This document shows, in pieces, positions 18,921 through 29,260 of a stretch of 64,000 nucleotides of DNA; position 1 is the first letter of the stretch; each line of letters begins with the position of its first letter. The position numbers and the translations under genes are program-made. The stretch lies in contig NZ_BAAADB010000004.1 of the NCBI RefSeq assembly GCF_039522025.1, positions 124,001 to 188,000 of the forward strand. Direction: 5' to 3'. The notes under the pieces were generated by a model that saw nothing but the letters and a program-made list of their open reading frames with translations, was not told the origin of the DNA and did not search any database. The stretch comes from Deinococcus depolymerans. GTDB taxonomy: Bacteria; Deinococcota; Deinococci; Deinococcales; Deinococcaceae.

Positions 18921-19685
18921 GAAGGCGGGCACGACCGCGCCGCCGAAGGTGTTCAGGATGAAGCGGCGCGTGGCCGGACTCTGCAGGGCCCTGACGAGCG
19001 CCTGGTAGTCGGGGTTTTTCAGGGTGGCGGGTTTCACGACGAGCAGGTTCGCGTAGGGGCTGTTCGCGCCTTCCAGGGTCAGGGCGTCCTTCAGGGGGTT
19101 CAGTCCGGCGTCCAGCGCGTAGTTGGTGTTGATGACGGCGGCGTCCACGTCCGCGAGCGCGCGCGGCAGCTGCGCGGCCTCCAGTTCGCGGAACTTCAGG
19201 CGGCGGACGTTGCTGCGGATGTCGAGCGGCGTGGCGTTCGTGCCGGTCCCGGCCTTCAGGCGGATCAACCCGGCCCGTTCGAGGAGTTTCAGCGCGCGGC
19301 CGCTGTTGCTGGGGTCGCTGGGAATGGCGACCGTCGCGCCGGTCTTCAGCTCCGTGAGTTTCTTGACCCGCCGGGAGTACAGGCCGATGGGTTCCACGTG
19401 GATCTTCGCGCCGGTCACGAGGCCCAGCGGCCGGTCCTTCTGGAACGCCGCGAGGTACGGCGCGTGCTGGAAGAAGTTCACGTCGATGCTGCCGTCGGCC
19501 AGCGCGAGGTTCGGCTGCACGTAGTCCGTGAACTCACGCACCTCCAGCGTGACGCCCTGGCGGGCCAGGAGGGGCTTGACGAAGTTCAGGATCTCGGCGT
19601 GTGGGACGGGGCTGGCACCCACCCGCAGGGTGCCGGCGGAGGCGGCGCTGCCGAGGATCAGGGCGGACAGAATCAGGTGACGCAT
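18918..19685 (-). CDS. metQ: D-methionine ABC transporter substrate-binding protein, second copy
   Basis: 255 residues. It is a NlpA/MetQ-family binding protein with a signal peptide (ILSALILGSAASA) but no lipobox cysteine, so it is likely periplasmic and soluble. Family motifs include GASPVPHAEIL, FTDYVQPNLALADGSIDVNFFQH, IPSDPSNSGRAL and AAVINTNYAL. It should capture methionine for the MetNI pump encoded upstream. It is the last gene of the riboswitch-led operon. Its TGA stop is formed exactly at the boundary of repeat copy 2. It is a tandem paralogue of the preceding gene. Confidence 0.9.
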   Translation of the reverse strand: MRHLILSALILGSAASAGTLRVGASPVPHAEILNFVKPLLARQGVTLEVREFTDYVQPNLALADGSIDVNFFQHAPYLAAFQKDRPLGLVTGAKIHVEPIGLYSRRVKKLTELKTGATVAIPSDPSNSGRALKLLERAGLIRLKAGTGTNATPLDIRSNVRRLKFRELEAAQLPRALADVDAAVINTNYALDAGLNPLKDALTLEGANSPYANLLVVKPATLKNPDYQALVRALQSPATRRFILNTFGGAVVPAF

Positions 19686-19748
19686 GGGAACTCCTTGTGG
19701 GTGAAGCGAAAACGAGGGGAGCGGAACGCGGGAATCAGAAGGCGGGAA

Positions 19749-20561
19749 TCAGAAGGCGGGAATGACGCTGCCGCCGTACTTGCGCAGCAGCCACGCCCTG
19801 ACCTCGGGGCTGGTGAGGACCGCCGTGAGTTTCTTCAGGTCCGGGTTGTTCACCTTGTCGCGGGTGGTGGCCAGGACGTTCGCGTAGAGGCTGCCCTGCC
19901 CCTCGCGGTAGATGGCGTCCCGTTCCGGGTTCAGGCCGATTTCCAGGGCGTAGTTGGTGTTGATGATGGCGGCGTCCACGTCCGCGAGCGAGCGGGGCAG
20001 CTGCGCGGCCTCCAGTTCCCGGAACTTCAGGCGGCGGACGTTGCTGCGGATGTCCGCCACGGAGGCCCGGACGCCCACGCCGGTTTTCAGGCGGATCAGG
20101 CCGGCCCGTTCGAGCAGCAGCAGCGCCCGCGCGCCGTTGCTGGGGTCGTTCGGAATGGCGATGGTCGCCCCGGTGTTCAGGTCCGTGACCTTCGACACCC
20201 GTTTCGAGTACAGGCCCAGCGGCGGCAGGTAGATGCGGCGCACCGGGACGATGTTCAGCGGACGCCCGGCCTGGAAGGCATTCAGGTACGGTTCGTGCTG
20301 GAACAGGTTCGCGTCGAGGCTGCCATCGCCGAGCGCGAGGTTCGGCTGCACGTAATCGCTGAATTCACGGATGACCAGCGTGACGCCCTGGCGCGCCAGC
20401 ACCGGGCGCACGAATTCCAGCAGTTCCCCGGCGGGTACGGGGGTCGCGCCGACCCGCAGCGTGCCGGCCAGGGCGGTCGAGCTGCCCAGCAGGGCGGTCG
20501 TGAGCAGGGCGAGGTGGACGGCGGGCCGGGAACGGACGGGAACGTGGGTCGGGGCAGGCAT
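19749..20561 (-). CDS. metQ: D-methionine ABC transporter substrate-binding protein, first copy
   Basis: 270 residues with a signal peptide (LALLTTALLGSSTALA) and the same NlpA/MetQ core as the next gene: GATPVPAGELLEF, FSDYVQPNLALGDGSLDANLFQH, IPNDPSNGARALLL and AAIINTNYAL. Both copies end in PAF before the stop. The two copies differ around the ligand pocket (for example DANLFQHEPYL versus DVNFFQHAPYL), so they could prefer different methionine forms. The gap to metI is about 180 bases and to the second copy about 60 bases. Confidence 0.9.
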   Translation of the reverse strand: MPAPTHVPVRSRPAVHLALLTTALLGSSTALAGTLRVGATPVPAGELLEFVRPVLARQGVTLVIREFSDYVQPNLALGDGSLDANLFQHEPYLNAFQAGRPLNIVPVRRIYLPPLGLYSKRVSKVTDLNTGATIAIPNDPSNGARALLLLERAGLIRLKTGVGVRASVADIRSNVRRLKFRELEAAQLPRSLADVDAAIINTNYALEIGLNPERDAIYREGQGSLYANVLATTRDKVNNPDLKKLTAVLTSPEVRAWLLRKYGGSVIPAF

Positions 20562-20744
20562 CAGTCACTCCTTGGAGGGATGGGGGGGGCTTCGGGTGGC
20601 GGGGGAGGCCGGTCGGACCGGTCCGGGCGCGGTGGGTCGCGGGCGGGTTGCGGGCGGGTTGCGGGCAGGGGCGGCGCCGCCCCCTGGCGTTCCGGGCCGG
20701 GCGTGACCGGAACCGACGGTCAGGAAGGTCAGGAAAAGGGCCGC

Positions 20745-21401
20745 TCAGCGGTGGTCGGCGCGGGCCGCGGCGCGGTCCCCGGCCCACTGCACGCCCTGCA
20801 CGAGCAGCAGCAGGGCCAGCACGGTGGCGGTCATCACGCCCGTCTCGAAGCGCTGGTAGCCGTACCGGATGGCGAGGTCACCCAGGCCGCCCCCGCCGAT
20901 CGCGCCGGCCATGGCGCTGTATCCGATCAGGCTGACGGCCATCACCGTGAACGCCTGGATGAGCGCGGGGCGCGCCTCGGGCAGCAGGACCCGCGTGACC
21001 GTCTGGGCGGTCGTGGCGCCCATGGCGCGGGCGGCCTCGGCCACGCCGACCGGGACGCCCTGCAGCGCGCCGTCCACCAGGCGCGCCACGAAGGGAATCG
21101 CGGCGACGGTCAGCGGCACGATCGCGGCGGTCGAGCCGATGCTGGTGCCGGTCAGCAGCCGCGTGAACGGAATCAGCAGGACCAGCAGGATGATGAACGG
21201 CAGGCTGCGTCCCACGTTCACGGCGGCGTCCAGCAGCCGGAACAGCGGGGCGTGCGGGTGCAGACCGCCGGGCCGGCTGAGGGTCAGCGCGACCCCCAGC
21301 GCGGTGCCGAGCAGCTGCGCGGTCAGCGCGGACGGCACGACCATCCACAGGGTCTCCAGGGTCGCCTGCCACAGCAGCGGCCACAGCGCCGCCCAGGTCA
21401 C
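20745..21401 (-). CDS. metI: D-methionine ABC transporter permease
   Basis: 218 residues from GTG 21401, which overlaps the metN stop (GTGA). The open frame continues far upstream, but that part is the shadow of metN. About five membrane helices and the permease-ATPase coupling loop are clear: GVAEAARAMGATTAQTVTRV (the EAA loop). The N-terminal LWQATLETLWMVVPSAL and IGSTAAIVPLTVAAIPFVAR are typical of MetI. It forms the membrane channel with MetN in the cytoplasmic membrane. Confidence 0.92.
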   Translation of the reverse strand: MTWAALWPLLWQATLETLWMVVPSALTAQLLGTALGVALTLSRPGGLHPHAPLFRLLDAAVNVGRSLPFIILLVLLIPFTRLLTGTSIGSTAAIVPLTVAAIPFVARLVDGALQGVPVGVAEAARAMGATTAQTVTRVLLPEARPALIQAFTVMAVSLIGYSAMAGAIGGGGLGDLAIRYGYQRFETGVMTATVLALLLLVQGVQWAGDRAAARADHR

Positions 21402-22345
21402 GCGCTCACCCCGCTGACCGCCGTGTCCGGGACGGTCAGGTGCCCGCCGTGCGGGACGGCCAGCCAGACGTCCACGCCCAGCGGGTGCGCCTCGGCCTGC
21501 ACGATCCGCGCGCCCTGGCGTGACAGGCTGGCGAGCGTCCCGGCTCCCAGGTCCGGCAGGGTCAGATGCCGCAGGGTCTCGTGCGTGGCCAGCGGCACCT
21601 GCGGGCGGTGGGCGTCGAGCAGGGCGCGCGTGACCTCGTGGCGCGGGTTGCGCAGCACCGCGCCGGTCTCGCCGTACTCGGCGAGCTGCCCGCGGTCGAG
21701 CACGGCGACGTGCGTGGTGGCGGCCCGCACGACCTCCAGCTGGTGCGTGACGATCAGCAGGGTCAGGTCCCGTTCCCGCTGGAGGTCCAGCAGCAGCTTC
21801 AGGATGCCGGCGCTGGTCTCGGGGTCCAGGGCGCTGGTGGCCTCGTCGGCCAGCAGCAGGTCGGGGTCGGTGACCAGCGCGCGGGCGATCCCCACCCGCT
21901 GTTTCTGCCCGCCGGACAGCTGCGCGGGGTAGCGGTCCTCCAGGCCGCCCAGCCCCACCAGCCGCAGCTGCTCGCGGGCCAGCGCCTCGCGGCGGGCGCG
22001 GGGCACGCCGCGCAGTTCCAGTGGCAGGGTGACGTTGTGCAGCGCGGTGCGCTGGGCGAGCAGGTTGAAGTGCTGAAACACCAGGCCGGTGCGCGCCTGG
22101 TGCGCGGCGCGGGTGGCGGGCGTCAGGGGTTCGCCGCGCAGGTGGATCTGCCCGGCGTCCGGGTGTTCCAGGCCGCTGATCAGCCGCACCAGGGTGCTCT
22201 TGCCGGCGCCGCTGCGGCCGATGATGCCGGTGCGGCTGCCGCGCGGCACGCTGAGGGTCAGGTCGTTCAGGGCCGGCTGGGTCTGGCCGGGGTACGTGCG
22301 GCGGACCCTGGTGAAGGTCAGCGCCGGGCTGGCTGGGTGGGTCAT
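21398..22345 (-). CDS. metN: Methionine ABC transporter ATP-binding protein
   Basis: 315 residues from ATG 22345, chosen because GGAGGT precedes it; an earlier frame start at 22381 has no such site and lies in the riboswitch terminator region. Walker A is GRSGAGKST, the Q-loop VFQHFNLL, the ABC signature LSGGQKQR, Walker B LLLADEATSALD and the switch histidine VTHQ. The C-terminal 80 residues form the ACT-like regulatory domain known from MetN, where methionine binding inhibits transport. First gene of the SAM-riboswitch operon metN-metI-metQ-metQ. Confidence 0.92.
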   Translation of the reverse strand: MTHPASPALTFTRVRRTYPGQTQPALNDLTLSVPRGSRTGIIGRSGAGKSTLVRLISGLEHPDAGQIHLRGEPLTPATRAAHQARTGLVFQHFNLLAQRTALHNVTLPLELRGVPRARREALAREQLRLVGLGGLEDRYPAQLSGGQKQRVGIARALVTDPDLLLADEATSALDPETSAGILKLLLDLQRERDLTLLIVTHQLEVVRAATTHVAVLDRGQLAEYGETGAVLRNPRHEVTRALLDAHRPQVPLATHETLRHLTLPDLGAGTLASLSRQGARIVQAEAHPLGVDVWLAVPHGGHLTVPDTAVSGVSA

Positions 22346-22384
22346 GACGGACCTCCGTGGGTGAGGCGGAGGGAACGGCACAGT

Positions 22385-22427
22385 CGCCGTCCCCTTCCTG
22401 GGCTGTTCGCTTCGGAAGGGGACGGCG
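22385..22427 (-). terminator. Riboswitch expression-platform hairpin
   Basis: A perfect 14-bp stem (CGCCGTCCCCTTCC paired with GGAAGGGGACGGCG) with a 15-base loop lies between the SAM aptamer and metN. No U-run follows, so it may terminate weakly or work through Rho. The CCCTTCC of its 5' arm can alternatively pair with GGAAGGG that overlaps and follows the aptamer's P1 3' strand, giving the expected mutually exclusive switch. Confidence 0.65.
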
Positions 22428-22461
22428 TGATCTGAATCGGCGCGCGGCTGGGTACACCCTT

Positions 22462-22588
22462 CCTTTACCCGTTCTGCGGCCCGTGGTCATCGTTGGGGCA
22501 CGCAGGGCTGGAAAGCACCCGCCGTGATGAGGGCTGGTTGCTGCGGCGGTCCGTGGTCCAGTGACCTCACGCCGACTCTGGATAAAGG
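22462..22588 (-). ncRNA. SAM-I riboswitch (S-box) aptamer
   Basis: Read on the minus strand, the leader has the S-box hallmarks in order: CCTTTATCC (P1 5' strand), AGAG, GAGG, CTGG..CC, GCAACC, GGTGCT and CC, closing with GGGTAAAGG, which pairs with the first segment (one G-U pair). These are the conserved SAM-I core positions. It lies about 120 bases upstream of metN, which fits repression of methionine uptake when SAM is plentiful. Confidence 0.85.
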
Positions 22589-22693
22589 TGACCTCGCTGG
22601 GAAGTCGGTGGTGACTCTAGATCAGTTGACCGGAAGTGTCAACTGTGACGCGCGACCGGGTCGGTGGTGAAGCCGTGGCAGCCGGAGTCCGTA

Positions 22694-22832
22694 TCATACG
22701 GATTCCGTTTGTTTCGCCAACAATCCGGAAGTTCACCGGATTGCCGGCTCCACGTCCGGAACCCGTGTTGCTCCCACTCGCTTCGCTCGGATTGAATGGG
22801 CTGCAAAGCCCATTCAATCGGAGTCCGTATCA
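22694..22832. repeat. MITE-like small dispersed repeat, copy 3 (139-bp subtype)
   Basis: Same length and internal structure as copy 1, flanked by TCA on both sides. The right-hand TCA (22830-22832) is the TGA stop of csoR on the minus strand. Directly to the left, CGGAGTCCGTAT (22683-22694) is an extra right-end sequence, which suggests a partly lost neighbouring copy or nested insertion. Confidence 0.8.
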
Positions 22833-23177
22833 GGTGTACTTGAGGGCTTCCATGAGTTCCTCGACGAGTTCCACGCTGTCGCCGCGCGTGCTGGCCGTGG
22901 CGACGTGCGCCTCGAGGTGCCCGCGCAGCACCACCTCGCCCGCGCCGGACAGCGCGCCCTGCACCGCCTTGATCTGCCGCAGCACGTCCACGCAGTAGGC
23001 GTCCGGGTCGTCGAGCATCCGCACGATCGCGTCGAGGTGCCCGCGCGCGATGTTCAGCCGGCGGGCGGCGCGTTTGCGGGCGTCCTCGGGCATGCACAGG
23101 TGGTCGGGCCCGGCGTGGCAGCCGGCGTCCTGAACGGCGCTGGCGGCGGCCGGGCGCCGGAGGGGGCGGGTGGTCAT
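22830..23177 (-). CDS. csoR: Copper-sensing CsoR-family repressor
   Basis: 115 residues, a DUF156/CsoR all-helical protein that binds DNA when metal-free. The ligand triad reads Cys in DAYCVDVL, His in VLRGHLEAH, and His at the end of HLEAH instead of the usual Cys. This Cys-His-His set is the one known from Thermus CsoR and still allows Cu(I) sensing. An N-terminal extension of about 30 residues has two extra cysteines (DAGCHAGPDHLCM). It follows copZ by one base in the same operon, and CsoR-type operators lie at 23397 and 23655. Its stop codon is formed at the repeat boundary. Confidence 0.88.
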   Translation of the reverse strand: MTTRPLRRPAAASAVQDAGCHAGPDHLCMPEDARKRAARRLNIARGHLDAIVRMLDDPDAYCVDVLRQIKAVQGALSGAGEVVLRGHLEAHVATASTRGDSVELVEELMEALKYT

Positions 23178-23178
23178 C

Positions 23179-23388
23179 TCAGGCGCCGTGCGCGGGCTGG
23201 GCGGCGTATCCTTCTTCGGTCACGGCCTGGATCAGGCGCTCGAGATCGGCGGTGCCGGTGACGCTGGCGAGCCCGCGCGCGAGGTCCACCTCGGCCGTTT
23301 CCACCCCGGGAACGCGGGCGAGTGCCTGCTGGACAGCTTTCTGGCAGTGGCCACAGGTCATGCCGGTGACGGTCAGTTCGGTCTTCAT
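23179..23388 (-). CDS. copZ: Copper chaperone CopZ (HMA domain)
   Basis: 69 residues, a single heavy-metal-associated domain with the Cu(I) site GMTCGHC. ATG 23388 is chosen because it fits the family length exactly; the frame is open further upstream but only across the promoter. It should pass Cu(I) to CopA, encoded divergently, or to CsoR, encoded next. A CsoR-type operator occupies the spacer of its promoter. Confidence 0.93.
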   Translation of the reverse strand: MKTELTVTGMTCGHCQKAVQQALARVPGVETAEVDLARGLASVTGTADLERLIQAVTEEGYAAQPAHGA

Positions 23389-23396
23389 GCCCTGAT

Positions 23397-23419
23397 GGTA
23401 TCCCCCCCCTGGGGGGCTG
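23397..23419 (-). promoter_or_regulatory. CsoR operator inside the copZ-csoR promoter
   Basis: The segment TATCCCCCCCCTGGGGGG is a C-tract/G-tract palindrome of the CsoR operator type. On the minus strand TTGACA stands directly upstream and an ATACCAT -10-like string directly downstream, so the operator fills the promoter spacer. Bound repressor would block RNA polymerase. Confidence 0.75.
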
Positions 23420-23621
23420 TCAATTTGTTTTGAATGCCCCGCGCCGTCCGTCCCGCCTGCCGGGCGACGGGTGAACGTGTGGCCCCGCTCGGGCCGGTGT
23501 GGGTAGCCCGGCGCTGCCCTGTCGTCCCGCGCTCTCAGCGGCTTCTCATCGCCCGTGCCTGTGACCTGCATGAATGGTCGGAGCGTCTTGCGGGGCGGGT
23601 GCCGGCCGGAGTGGAGGGCGC

Positions 23622-23650
23622 TTGCAGTCGGCCGTCGCCCGGCCTATGCT
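23622..23650 (+). promoter_or_regulatory. copA promoter
   Basis: TTGCAG (23622-23627) and TATGCT (23645-23650) are separated by 17 bp. The CsoR-type palindrome begins five bases after the -10 box, so repression would act at the transcription start. Confidence 0.65.
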
Positions 23651-23654
23651 GATC

Positions 23655-23678
23655 GCATACCCCCCCGGGGAGGGTTAC
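23655..23678 (+). promoter_or_regulatory. CsoR operator upstream of copA
   Basis: GCATACCCCCCCGGGGAGGG followed by TTAC resembles the operator in front of copZ and keeps the outer TAC...GT(A) signature known for CsoR sites. It sits just downstream of the copA -10 box. Confidence 0.75.
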
Positions 23679-23806
23679 AGGCGGGACGGGTGTCAGGAAC
23701 CCGCCGGTCAGGCCCCTGCCCAGGAACGGCCCTGTGCAGCACGGCCTCGCCCACCCCCAGACCTCCCCCCGATCCGCACCCCCTGACCGTTCCCGAGGAG
23801 TCCCCC

Positions 23807-26374
<2,568 letters not shown>

Positions 26375-26384
26375 AACGGAGCGC

Positions 26385-27776
26385 ATGAAGAGCGTCAATC
26401 CGGCCACCGGCGAGACCATCGCCACCTACCCAGACCACACGCCCGAACAGGTGCAGGCGGCCCTGCACGCCGCGCACGCCGCCTTCCTCACCTACCGCCG
26501 CACGACCTTCGCGCAGCGCAGCGGCTGGATGAACGCCGCGGCGGACGTGCTCGAACGGCGCGTCGAGGAACTCGCGCGGCTCGCCACGCGCGAGATGGGC
26601 AAGACCCTGGAGGCCGCCAGGCAGGAGGTCCGCAAGTGCGCCTCGGCCTGCCGGTACTACGCCGCGCACGCCGGGGACTTCCTGGCCCCGGAACCCGCGC
26701 AGACCGACGCGGACGACGCCTACGTGACCTACCAGCCGCTCGGCGTGGTGCTGGCCGTGATGCCGTGGAACTTCCCGTACTGGCAGGCTTTCCGCTTCAT
26801 CGCGCCGACCCTGATGGCCGGGAACACCGGGCTGCTCAAGCACGCCAGCAACGTGCCGGGCTGCGCCCTCGCCATCGAGGACGTGCTGCGCGAGGCGGGC
26901 TTCCCGGCCGGCGTGTTCACGACCCTGCTGATCGGCAGCCAAGAGGTGGAGGCCGTGCTGAAGGACGACCGCGTCCGGGCCGTGAGCCTCACCGGATCCG
27001 AGGGCGCCGGGCGGGCCGTGTCCGCCACGGCGGGCGCGCAGCTGAAACCGGCCGTGATGGAACTCGGCGGGTCCGACCCGTTCATCGTCCTGCCCGGCGC
27101 GGACCTGGAACTCGCCGCGAAGACCGCCGTCACCGCCCGCACCATCAACAACGGGCAGAGCTGCATCGCCGCCAAGCGCTTCATCGTGCACGCCGACGTG
27201 TACGACGCCTTCACGCAGGCGTTCGTGGCGGGCCTGAACGCCCTGAAGGTCGGTGACCCGGAAGCGGACGACACCGACGTCGGCCCCCTGGCCACCCCGC
27301 AGATCCGCGACGACCTGCACGCGCAGGTGCAGGACGCCGTGAACAAGGGCGCGCGGGTCCTGACCGGCGGGAAACGGCCCGGCGGTCCCGGCAACTACTA
27401 CCCCGTCACCGCGCTCGACCAGCTGACCCCCGAGATGGACGTCTGGACGCAGGAGACCTTCGGGCCCGCCGCGCTGATCTTCCGGGTCGGCAGCCTCGAC
27501 GAGGCCATCGAACTGGCCAACGCCACCAGCTTCGGCCTGGGCAGCAGCGCCTGGACGGCCGACCCGGCCGCGCAGCGCCGACTGACCGAGGAACTCGAGG
27601 CCGGGTCGGTGTTCATCAACGCGATGGTGGCGAGCGACCCGCGCCTGCCGTTCGGTGGCGTGAAGAACAGCGGCTTCGGGCGGGAACTCGGCCGGCACGG
27701 CATCCTGCAGTTCGTGAACGTGAAATCGGTGTCCATCGGCGCGCCCGCCGGCGCCCACCAGACCCGCACCGAGTAA
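26385..27776 (+). CDS. gabD: NAD(P)-dependent succinate-semialdehyde dehydrogenase
   Basis: 463 residues of the aldehyde dehydrogenase superfamily. The catalytic cysteine is Cys260 in NNGQSCIAAKRF, the general base Glu226 in VMELGGSDPF, and the cofactor loop is SLTGSEGAG. The sequence VMPWNFPYWQAFRF and the lack of an N-terminal extension fit the short SSADH subgroup, which oxidises succinate semialdehyde to succinate in the GABA shunt. It begins 10 bases after copA with GGAG before the ATG, so it probably shares the copA transcript, although a metabolic link to copper is not obvious. Repeat copy 4 begins directly after the TAA. Confidence 0.82.
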   Translation: MKSVNPATGETIATYPDHTPEQVQAALHAAHAAFLTYRRTTFAQRSGWMNAAADVLERRVEELARLATREMGKTLEAARQEVRKCASACRYYAAHAGDFLAPEPAQTDADDAYVTYQPLGVVLAVMPWNFPYWQAFRFIAPTLMAGNTGLLKHASNVPGCALAIEDVLREAGFPAGVFTTLLIGSQEVEAVLKDDRVRAVSLTGSEGAGRAVSATAGAQLKPAVMELGGSDPFIVLPGADLELAAKTAVTARTINNGQSCIAAKRFIVHADVYDAFTQAFVAGLNALKVGDPEADDTDVGPLATPQIRDDLHAQVQDAVNKGARVLTGGKRPGGPGNYYPVTALDQLTPEMDVWTQETFGPAALIFRVGSLDEAIELANATSFGLGSSAWTADPAAQRRLTEELEAGSVFINAMVASDPRLPFGGVKNSGFGRELGRHGILQFVNVKSVSIGAPAGAHQTRTE

Positions 27777-27932
27777 GACGGACTGCCGTTTGTTTCGCCG
27801 ACAATCCGGAACTTCACCGGATTGCCGGCTCCACGTCCGGAACCCGTTTTTCTCCTGCTCTGCGGGGCAGCTCTCCGAGTCGCATCCGCTCGGATTGAAC
27901 GGCTTACAGAGCCGTTCAATCGGCGTCCGTAT
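27777..27932. repeat. MITE-like small dispersed repeat, copy 4 (long subtype)
   Basis: 156 bases; GACGGACTGCCG begins on the base after the gabD stop, and the right end is CGGCGTCCGTAT. It contains the same CTGCTCTGCGGGGCAGCTCT insert as copy 2 and ends in a strong hairpin (GATTGAACGGCTTACAGAGC). TCA flanks are absent here. Confidence 0.8.
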
Positions 27933-28060
27933 GAGGGCAGGGACGGTGTCCGCCGGCCCCGGCGCGGTCTTCATGTCGGGGGCGGAAACCCCGGCCCGGT
28001 GAGGATCTTCACGCCCGCCCCCTCCCTCTGAAAGAAGGGGGTAAGGACCGCCCGGTCACC

Positions 28061-29260
28061 ATGAGCCTCATGAGGAGCCGGGCCGAATCCATTCAGGGCG
28101 CATTGAGTCTGCTGGCCGTGCTGGGCAGCAGCGCCCTGAACTACGCCTTCACCCTGCTGCTCGGCCGGTGGCTGGACCTGCCGGGCTACGCGGCCTTCGC
28201 GGCCTTCACCTCACTGTTCATGCTGACCGCCGCGCTGCCCATCGCCTTCCAGCAGGCCACGGCGCGCCGCGCGGACGGCGCGAACACCCGCGCCGCCCTG
28301 CGCGCCGGCACCCTGAGCGGCGGACTGCTGCTGCTGCTCGCCCCGCTGATCGGCCCACGGACCGGCGTCCCGGTCGCGTGGGTGGCCGCCTTCGCGCTCA
28401 CCGTGCCGGCCCTGGTGCTGCTGGGCGCGTGGCGCGGCGCGGCGCAGCGCGAGGGCCGGGCCGCCGCGTTCGGCTGGAGTCTGCTGGTCGAGCACGGCGC
28501 GAAGGTCGCGCTGACCCTGCCGCTGCTCTCCGCGCTGCCCGGCCCGGCCGCCCCGGTGACCGCCACCCTCGCCGGACTGCTGCTGGCCCTGCCGGTGGTG
28601 CGGCCCCGCCCGGCCGGGCGGCCTGTCACCCCGGACCGCCCCGCGTCCGAGGGGAAGGTGGCCCTGACGGTCGTCGCGGCCGCCCAGAGCGCGCTGCTGT
28701 ACGGAGACGTGCTGCTGGCCGGCGCGCTGCTCCCGCCGGACGCGGCCGGCACCTACGCCGCCGCCGCCACCCTGGCGCGCGTGGTGTTCTTCGCCGGGTG
28801 GGCCGTGCAGGTCGCGGCGTTCCCGGCCGTCGCGCGGCGCGCCGCTGCCGGGGAGCCGCACACGCCGCTGCTGGGCGGCGCGCTGCTGGCCACGCTGCTC
28901 GTCGCGGGCCTCCCGGCGCTGCTGCTGGCCCTCGCGCCCGACTGGAGCGCCCGGCTCGCCTTCGGTGGCGGCGTGGACGCCGCGCCGCTGCTGCCACTCA
29001 CGGCCGCGGGCGCCCTGCTGCTCGCGCTGGCCGCCACCGCCCTGAACCACGCGCTCGCGGCGGGCGGCGCCGGCGCGCTGTGGCGCGTGGCCGGCGCGTA
29101 CCTGACGGCGACGGCCGTCACCGCCGCCTGCGCCGCGCTGCTCGTTCCGGACGCCCGGACCCTGGCCCTGGCCGCCCTGGCCGGGAAACTCACCCTGATC
29201 CTGACCGCCGCTCCCGCCCTGCTCTCCCGGAGGTTCCCTCATGTCCTACCCCGCCTTTGA
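28061..29260 (+). CDS. Polysaccharide flippase-like membrane protein
   Basis: 399 residues with about 12 hydrophobic segments and little else. The beginning (LSLLAVLGSSALNYAFTLLLGRWLDLPGYAAFAAF) resembles Wzx/PST-type lipid-linked glycan flippases of the MATE superfamily, where LGR.L....YG..A is common. The likely role is moving a lipid-linked oligosaccharide across the membrane. Start is ATG 28061, with an in-frame ATG at 28070 as alternative; no strong ribosome site is seen. Its 3' end overlaps the next gene by 20 bases, which ties it to the glycosyltransferase fusion. It opens the locus that runs to 39253. Confidence 0.6.
   Translation: MSLMRSRAESIQGALSLLAVLGSSALNYAFTLLLGRWLDLPGYAAFAAFTSLFMLTAALPIAFQQATARRADGANTRAALRAGTLSGGLLLLLAPLIGPRTGVPVAWVAAFALTVPALVLLGAWRGAAQREGRAAAFGWSLLVEHGAKVALTLPLLSALPGPAAPVTATLAGLLLALPVVRPRPAGRPVTPDRPASEGKVALTVVAAAQSALLYGDVLLAGALLPPDAAGTYAAAATLARVVFFAGWAVQVAAFPAVARRAAAGEPHTPLLGGALLATLLVAGLPALLLALAPDWSARLAFGGGVDAAPLLPLTAAGALLLALAATALNHALAAGGAGALWRVAGAYLTATAVTAACAALLVPDARTLALAALAGKLTLILTAAPALLSRRFPHVLPRL

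Noticed and set aside
18327..21932. A plus-strand frame of about 1200 codons
   Set aside because: It runs through the HD-GYP end, a repeat and the antisense of metQ/metI/metN. These genes are well supported on other frames.
20745..22490. A single 581-codon minus-strand frame spanning metI and metN
   Set aside because: Only the last 218 residues are protein-like (MetI). The upstream part is the shadow of metN in another frame, so a fusion is not supported.
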